NCBI GenBank assembly: GCA_036961445.1
Contig: JBALVO010000049.1
Coordinates: forward strand, 1 to 27,065
DNA length: 27,065 nucleotides
Direction: 5' to 3'
DNA from: JBALVO01 sp036961445
GTDB taxonomy: Bacteria > Pseudomonadota > Gammaproteobacteria > Pseudomonadales > Halieaceae
Both the position numbers and the translations under genes were made by a program. Shown piece after piece: positions 23,511-27,065 of the stretch; the first letter of the stretch is position 1; every line of letters begins with the position of its first letter. The notes below the pieces were generated by a model that was not told the origin of the DNA, ran no database searches, and saw only the letters and a list, made by a program, of their open reading frames with translations.

Positions 23511-25115
23511 TTAATAGTTTGCCCGTTCACCGCTGGCGACGAGTTCGCCCAGATATTCGTGAAGTACCCACACCGAGCGCTCCAACCCGGTAGTTAAAGC
23601 CATTAAGTCCAGCCTTTCATTGTCAGTCAGGTCAAAGTCGCCCATCAGAAACCTCTGCCTGATGTTGCGCATTTTGTCACTTTTGTCGTCGGTAGATCGC
23701 CATGCCTGGGTCAGATCTTCCAGGTCCTGATCACTAACGGCGTCAATTGCATTGCACAGCGTGGCATCAAACGCTTCGGTGACAACCATTGCCAGTGGTG
23801 ACAGGTGGGTACTTTTTTGCGCTGCCATCACCGACCGGCAAAAGCTCTCGATGCAACCGTGCAGTGAGCCCAGAATACGATTTCGGTTGACCAGGCTGAT
23901 CAGGCGCTCCGAGTCCTCTGCGCTTACATGCTGTCCCAGGTCTGCCAGGCTTTCGTCGATCGCGCCGTGTAGTTGGTTGAGCGCCCCTGCCAGCCCTTCT
24001 ATTTGCAACTGTCCGGCGCTTACTTCGTCGCGTAGCGTCTCGATATGGCGTGGCAAGATGCTCAGGAAGCGCAGCTCCTCCCTTTCCGCCAGGTCCAGGG
24101 CCAGGTCTGGCGTATCACAAGCATGATTGTGCAAGTACTTCAGTTTGCCAATATCTTCTTCCGGAGATGGCGGGCACCATTGTTCGATTTTTCGCAGAAT
24201 CGGTGCGCGGAAAGTAAACATCACCGTAGCGCCAAATATATTGTAAATAAGGTAAACAAAAGCCATCTGCTGTGCGGTGTCTATGTCCATGGATGTGACC
24301 AGGGCATGGATCAGCGGCACGCCGTAAAGGCGCTCTATAAAAAAGAGCAGTAACAGGACGAAGGCTGATATGACATTGAAGTAAACCTGGAAAATAGTGA
24401 TCTGCTTTGGTCGTCCCTTGAAGCCACTGGCCATCAGGTAGGTGCTCAGGCCTCCGCCAAGGTTGCAACCATAGATGATTACCACAGTGGTCCATGTATC
24501 GAGTATTCCGCTAACAGTCATAGCGATAGCCAGGATGGCGACTGATTGCGGTGACTGGATCGCTATACTGAGGATACCAGCCAGGAGAAACGCGGTTATT
24601 GGTGCACCATTGACGCTGGTGATCGCATTTTCGAACCAGTCTATTTGTGTTACGTGCGAGGCACTTGCGCCGACCATGTCCAGCCCAAAAAACATGATTC
24701 CACCGCCAAATAACACGCCCAGTATTGGTCTGGGGGAGCGACTTTGTGCCAGTGAGATGCCCGCAATGCCAACCAGGAATAGAATGAAGATCTTGATATC
24801 CATGGTAGCGATGAACACCATGGCGGAGGTGCCTACCGCAGCGCCAAGGCGCACCGGAAGCGAGCGCTCCACAGTGATCATGCCGGCGCTAACCATGCCT
24901 ACCAGAATGAAGGTTATAGCACTGCCGGTTTGCATCGTCGCGCCCAACAGTGCCCCACCAAATGCAGAGAGCAGCGGGTTGCGTGTAGAACGGTCCAGCA
25001 GCCGCCTGAAGCGTCTGCCGGTCAAGTCCCGCAAATGGGTCGTGAGTGTCTTGATGCCTACAAAAAATAAGCCAAGGCCGGCAATAAAGCTTCCGGCGAC
25101 TTCCAGTATGTCCAT
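23511..25115 (-). CDS. Na/Pi-cotransporter-II-like membrane protein with PhoU-like C-terminal domain
   Basis: 534-residue protein: two inverted-repeat membrane halves (about 1-300) and a soluble helical PhoU-like domain (about 325-525; LAEREELRFLSILPRHIETLRDEV, LERSVWVLHEYLGEL). The architecture is that of NptA/YjbB-type Na+/phosphate transporters. The paired signature motifs, normally TAxxQSSSA, read GATMQTGSAITF (Gln62-Ala66) and IAIQSPQSVAIL (Gln187-Ala193), so the glutamines remain but the serine triplets are altered; substrate may not be phosphate. ATG 25115 (MDILEVAG) with GGA 9 bases upstream is the start; a TTG at 25142 opens the frame slightly earlier. It lies opposite in direction between the phosphatase gene and the STAS gene. 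Confidence 0.9.
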   Translation of the reverse strand: MDILEVAGSFIAGLGLFFVGIKTLTTHLRDLTGRRFRRLLDRSTRNPLLSAFGGALLGATMQTGSAITFILVGMVSAGMITVERSLPVRLGAAVGTSAMVFIATMDIKIFILFLVGIAGISLAQSRSPRPILGVLFGGGIMFFGLDMVGASASHVTQIDWFENAITSVNGAPITAFLLAGILSIAIQSPQSVAILAIAMTVSGILDTWTTVVIIYGCNLGGGLSTYLMASGFKGRPKQITIFQVYFNVISAFVLLLLFFIERLYGVPLIHALVTSMDIDTAQQMAFVYLIYNIFGATVMFTFRAPILRKIEQWCPPSPEEDIGKLKYLHNHACDTPDLALDLAEREELRFLSILPRHIETLRDEVSAGQLQIEGLAGALNQLHGAIDESLADLGQHVSAEDSERLISLVNRNRILGSLHGCIESFCRSVMAAQKSTHLSPLAMVVTEAFDATLCNAIDAVSDQDLEDLTQAWRSTDDKSDKMRNIRQRFLMGDFDLTDNERLDLMALTTGLERSVWVLHEYLGELVASGERANY

Positions 25116-25149
25116 TAAAAATCCGGTATTACCGCTCTGCAAGAGTGGT

Positions 25150-25159
25150 AGTGTACACT
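25150..25159. promoter_or_regulatory. Palindrome AGTGTACACT upstream of the Na/Pi-like gene
   Basis: A perfect 10-base palindrome in the 136-base divergent gap, 35 bases before the Na/Pi-like start and 93 bases before the STAS start. Its position would overlap a promoter of the minus-strand gene, making it a candidate operator for an unidentified dimeric regulator. No direct-repeat Pho box (CTGTCAT type) was seen. Confidence 0.3.
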
Positions 25160-25218
25160 GCGTCTGCCCTTATTCGGAGAAATTGTCGGCCGAAAGTGGC
25201 CTTGATAACAGATATTCA

Positions 25219-25232
25219 GTGTCGCATGACAC
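25219..25232. promoter_or_regulatory. Inverted repeat GTGTC/GACAC before the STAS gene
   Basis: Five-base arms around a GCAT loop, ending 8 bases before the GGAGG ribosome site of the STAS gene. A TTGATA (25203-25208) lies just upstream and could be a -35 element. The hairpin could act in the leader RNA or as an operator half-site pair; evidence is positional only. Confidence 0.25.
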
Positions 25233-25251
25233 AGGTAAACGGAGGGAATAG

Positions 25252-25584
25252 ATGGAGCTTACAAAACGCGTGATAGATAACACCGTAGTGGTTGATATCG
25301 CGGGAAAACTGGACACGCAGACTGCGGCAGCCGCTATGGATGAATTACAGTTGCATCTGGACGCGGCGGAAGGCAATTTTCTGGTCAATCTGGCTGGACT
25401 GGAGTTTATCGCCAGCTCTGGATTACGGGTGATTCTCCGCGCCGCCAAACAGATGCGCGCCAAAGGTGGCACTATGAAGGTTTGCAGTGCTCGTGGGGTG
25501 GTCAAAGAGGTGTTGGAGATATCCGGTTTTGATGCTCTGCTGGACCTCCATGACGAGGAAGAGCCAGCCTTGAAAGCGTTCTAG
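25252..25584 (+). CDS. STAS-domain anti-sigma factor antagonist (RsbV/SpoIIAA type)
   Basis: 110-residue single STAS domain, normal length for the family. The opening strand and helix (VVVDIAGKLDTQTAAAAMDEL) and the signature loop NLAGLEFIASSGLRVILRAAKQM are clear; the phosphorylatable serines are Ser55/Ser56, with Ala replacing the Asp often found just before them, a change common among proteobacterial members. Unphosphorylated STAS proteins bind and sequester an RsbW-type kinase, here probably the product of the next gene, and are reset by a PP2C phosphatase, here probably the receiver-phosphatase. GGAGGGA about 5 bases before ATG makes the start secure. Divergent from the Na/Pi-like gene across 136 bases. 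Confidence 0.93.
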   Translation: MELTKRVIDNTVVVDIAGKLDTQTAAAAMDELQLHLDAAEGNFLVNLAGLEFIASSGLRVILRAAKQMRAKGGTMKVCSARGVVKEVLEISGFDALLDLHDEEEPALKAF

Positions 25585-25630
25585 TAGCGTATGCTTCCAG
25601 TGCGGTGAAAAGTAAATCTACAGGCAGAGA

Positions 25631-26065
25631 TTGGCTATTGTAACTATGCGTATCGAGCTCAATAATAATTGTGACCAACTTGCTGTCGCGATGAATGCCT
25701 TGCAGGAGTTCGCTGATTCGGCGGGTGTGAGTAAGGCTGTCGCACAGGCGGCCGCCCTGGTTTTGGACGAGTTGTTGGTTAATATCATTTCTTATGGATA
25801 CCCGGACCCCGGGCGCGACGTCATCACCCTGGAACTCGATATAGTGGATGACCATCTGCAGATAAGAATTATCGATGGTGGGATAGCGTTTAATCCGCTG
25901 GACCAGCCCGCTCCAGACCTGGATCTCCCGCTGGAACAGCGTCAACCAGGTGGACTGGGTATCCACCTGGTTAAAGAATTTATGGATGACTATGCTTATG
26001 AATATCGCGACGAGCGCAATATAGTCACTTTGCGGAAAAAACTGCAGCCGGGACCCGACCAGTAG
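25631..26065 (+). CDS. RsbW-type anti-sigma regulatory factor (serine kinase, HATPase fold)
   Basis: 144-residue ATP-binding protein of the HATPase_c_2/RsbW family. The N box is LDELLVNIISYGYPD (about 54-68, with Glu and Asn for Mg-ATP), the G1 box is IIDGGIAFNPL (about 90-100) and the glycine loop is GGLGIHLVKEFMDDYAYE (about 116-133). Such proteins phosphorylate the STAS partner and bind a sigma factor or another target; no sigma factor gene is adjacent, so the target is elsewhere. Start: TTG 25631 with AGGCAGAGA upstream gives MAIVTMRIEL; ATG 25646 is the conservative alternative but would start inside the first strand and has no ribosome site. It follows the STAS gene by 46 bases, likely one transcript. 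Confidence 0.92.
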   Translation: MAIVTMRIELNNNCDQLAVAMNALQEFADSAGVSKAVAQAAALVLDELLVNIISYGYPDPGRDVITLELDIVDDHLQIRIIDGGIAFNPLDQPAPDLDLPLEQRQPGGLGIHLVKEFMDDYAYEYRDERNIVTLRKKLQPGPDQ

Positions 26066-26127
26066 GTCCGCCGCCGCCCCGACATTGTTGCCAGGGCGTG
26101 GGACGCGGTAGTCGTCGTAGCGCGGCG

Positions 26128-27065
26128 TTAGCGACCCAGGATGGAGCGCGCCACTAACTCTCTCATAATTTCAGATGTACCGCCGTAAATCCGCTGGATG
26201 CGCGCATCTGTATAGTAGCGAGAGATGGGGTACTCTGCGGTATAGCCGTAACCGCCGAACAACTGCAGACAGTCGTCTATGGTCTTACACTGCATTTCGG
26301 TACTCGCGTATTTGAGCATGGCAGCGTCTTCGGCGCTCAGTTCGTCTCTGGTGTAGGCGTCGGCGCACTTCTCGTAATAGGCACGATTGATCGCTATCTC
26401 GGTTTTGACCTCGGCCAGGGTGAAGCGGGTATTTTGAAAGCTGGCCACCGTCGCGCCAAATGCTTTGCGCTCAAGTACGTAGTCCACGGTAATATCCAAC
26501 GCTCCCTCGGCGGCTGCGACTGCTTGTGCGGCGATACCGAGTCGCTCCCGCGGCAGTTCCGTCATCATAATGACAAAGCCCTTATTGAGATCCCCCAGTA
26601 GCGCAGATGCCGGTAGGCGTACGTCCTGGAAAAACAGCTCTGCGGTATCTGAGGTGTGCTGCCCAATTTTCTCTATCTTCTTGCCTTTTTCGAACCCGGG
26701 CAGGCTGGCATCCACCAGGAATAATGAGGTGCCTTTGGCGCCCTTACCCGGGTCAGTAATGGCTGCTACGATCACCAGGTCAGCGTGTATGCCGTTGGTG
26801 ATGAAGATCTTGGAGCCATTTAGTATCCAGTCATCGCCGTCTTGAACGGCGTTAGTCCGTATCCCTTGCACGTCCGAGCCCGCGCCGGGCTCGGTCATGG
26901 CCAGGGCACCTACCGCCTCACCACTGACCATCTTTGGCAGCCAGTGCTGTTTCTGTTCCTCACTGCCAAAATGCTCAATATATGGCGCCACGATATTGCT
27001 GTGAATGCCGTAACCAGAGGCGATACCGCCAAATCCCATGCGCGAAAGTTCTTCGATGATGGCAA
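26128..27065 (-). CDS. Acyl-CoA dehydrogenase, long-chain (LCAD) type, partial at the window edge
   Basis: The minus-strand frame ends at TAA 26128-26130 and is still open at 27065, so the N-terminus lies outside the window; about 312 residues are present. FAD and substrate motifs: ALAMTEPGAGSDVQG, WILNGSKIFITNG, and at the end YGYTAEYPISRYYTDARIQ and IYGGTSEIMRELVARSIL. The IYGGT segment has Gly where medium-chain enzymes carry the catalytic Glu, while ELPRERLGIA contains the Glu used as catalytic base in the LCAD/isovaleryl type. It therefore probably oxidises a long or branched acyl-CoA in beta-oxidation or steroid side-chain breakdown. Convergent with the RsbW-type gene; the 62-base gap is GC-rich without a clear terminator. 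Confidence 0.95.
   Translation of the reverse strand, partial: AIIEELSRMGFGGIASGYGIHSNIVAPYIEHFGSEEQKQHWLPKMVSGEAVGALAMTEPGAGSDVQGIRTNAVQDGDDWILNGSKIFITNGIHADLVIVAAITDPGKGAKGTSLFLVDASLPGFEKGKKIEKIGQHTSDTAELFFQDVRLPASALLGDLNKGFVIMMTELPRERLGIAAQAVAAAEGALDITVDYVLERKAFGATVASFQNTRFTLAEVKTEIAINRAYYEKCADAYTRDELSAEDAAMLKYASTEMQCKTIDDCLQLFGGYGYTAEYPISRYYTDARIQRIYGGTSEIMRELVARSILGR

Noticed and set aside
24475..25251. 258-codon plus-strand frame opposite the Na/Pi-like gene
   Set aside because: It is the antisense of transmembrane segments, with a low-complexity A/P/M/S-rich composition and no homologous motif.
26104..26124. CGCGGTA/TAGCGCG dyad between the RsbW-like and acyl-CoA dehydrogenase genes as a terminator
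   Set aside because: Only four consecutive strong pairs, an internal mismatch and no T run; GC-rich background makes chance likely.

Overview
The window looks like a chromosomal segment of a Gram-negative, aerobic bacterium, most likely a marine gammaproteobacterium of the Halieaceae/Spongiibacteraceae type. This rests on gene content (a DUF1302/DUF1329/RND envelope cluster, a ketosteroid-dehydrogenase-like flavoprotein, acyl-CoA enzymes, a BauA-type transaminase) and not on any rRNA or marker gene. I see no tRNA, rRNA, CRISPR array, phage gene or insertion sequence. Gene density is high and no gene-free stretch exceeds about 300 bases unless the doubtful small gene near 8.4-8.6 kb is discounted.

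Layout. 1-99 is the 3' end of a membrane-protein gene. 152-6808 (minus) is a four-gene unit transcribed in the order YCF48-like seven-bladed propeller, RND/MMPL exporter, DUF1302 outer-membrane barrel, DUF1329 LolB-like periplasmic protein; it probably moves a hydrophobic molecule across the envelope. 7017-8313 (plus) holds an enoyl-CoA hydratase and a DUF442 phosphatase-like protein. 8314-8825 holds only a doubtful small minus-strand gene whose likely start lies in a different frame, separated by a run of eight T. 8826-10508 (plus) is a compact Nudix hydrolase, cytochrome b561, YkgJ cysteine-cluster unit. 10526-12142 (minus) is a nucleotide-translocase-like 12-TM protein with a cadherin-like domain on its C-terminus. 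A cytochrome c' (minus) and a KstD-like flavoprotein (plus) diverge around 12.9 kb. A LysR regulator and a beta-alanine:pyruvate transaminase diverge around 15.8 kb.

17478-26065 is the most interesting block: a 1474-residue MASE1-CHASE-PAS-PAS hybrid histidine kinase with two receivers and an Hpt domain, a single-domain receiver, a receiver-PP2C phosphatase, then (after a convergent Na/Pi-cotransporter-like gene) a STAS anti-sigma-antagonist and an RsbW-type kinase. Together these form a complete phosphorelay feeding a partner-switching module, whose final target is not encoded here. The Na/Pi-like protein sitting between phosphatase and STAS gene has altered QSSS signature motifs. The window closes with an LCAD-type acyl-CoA dehydrogenase that runs off the right edge.

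The acyl-CoA dehydrogenase, enoyl-CoA hydratase, ketosteroid-dehydrogenase-like protein and RND/DUF1302/DUF1329 unit together suggest a lipid or steroid-using lifestyle; that is inference from family membership.
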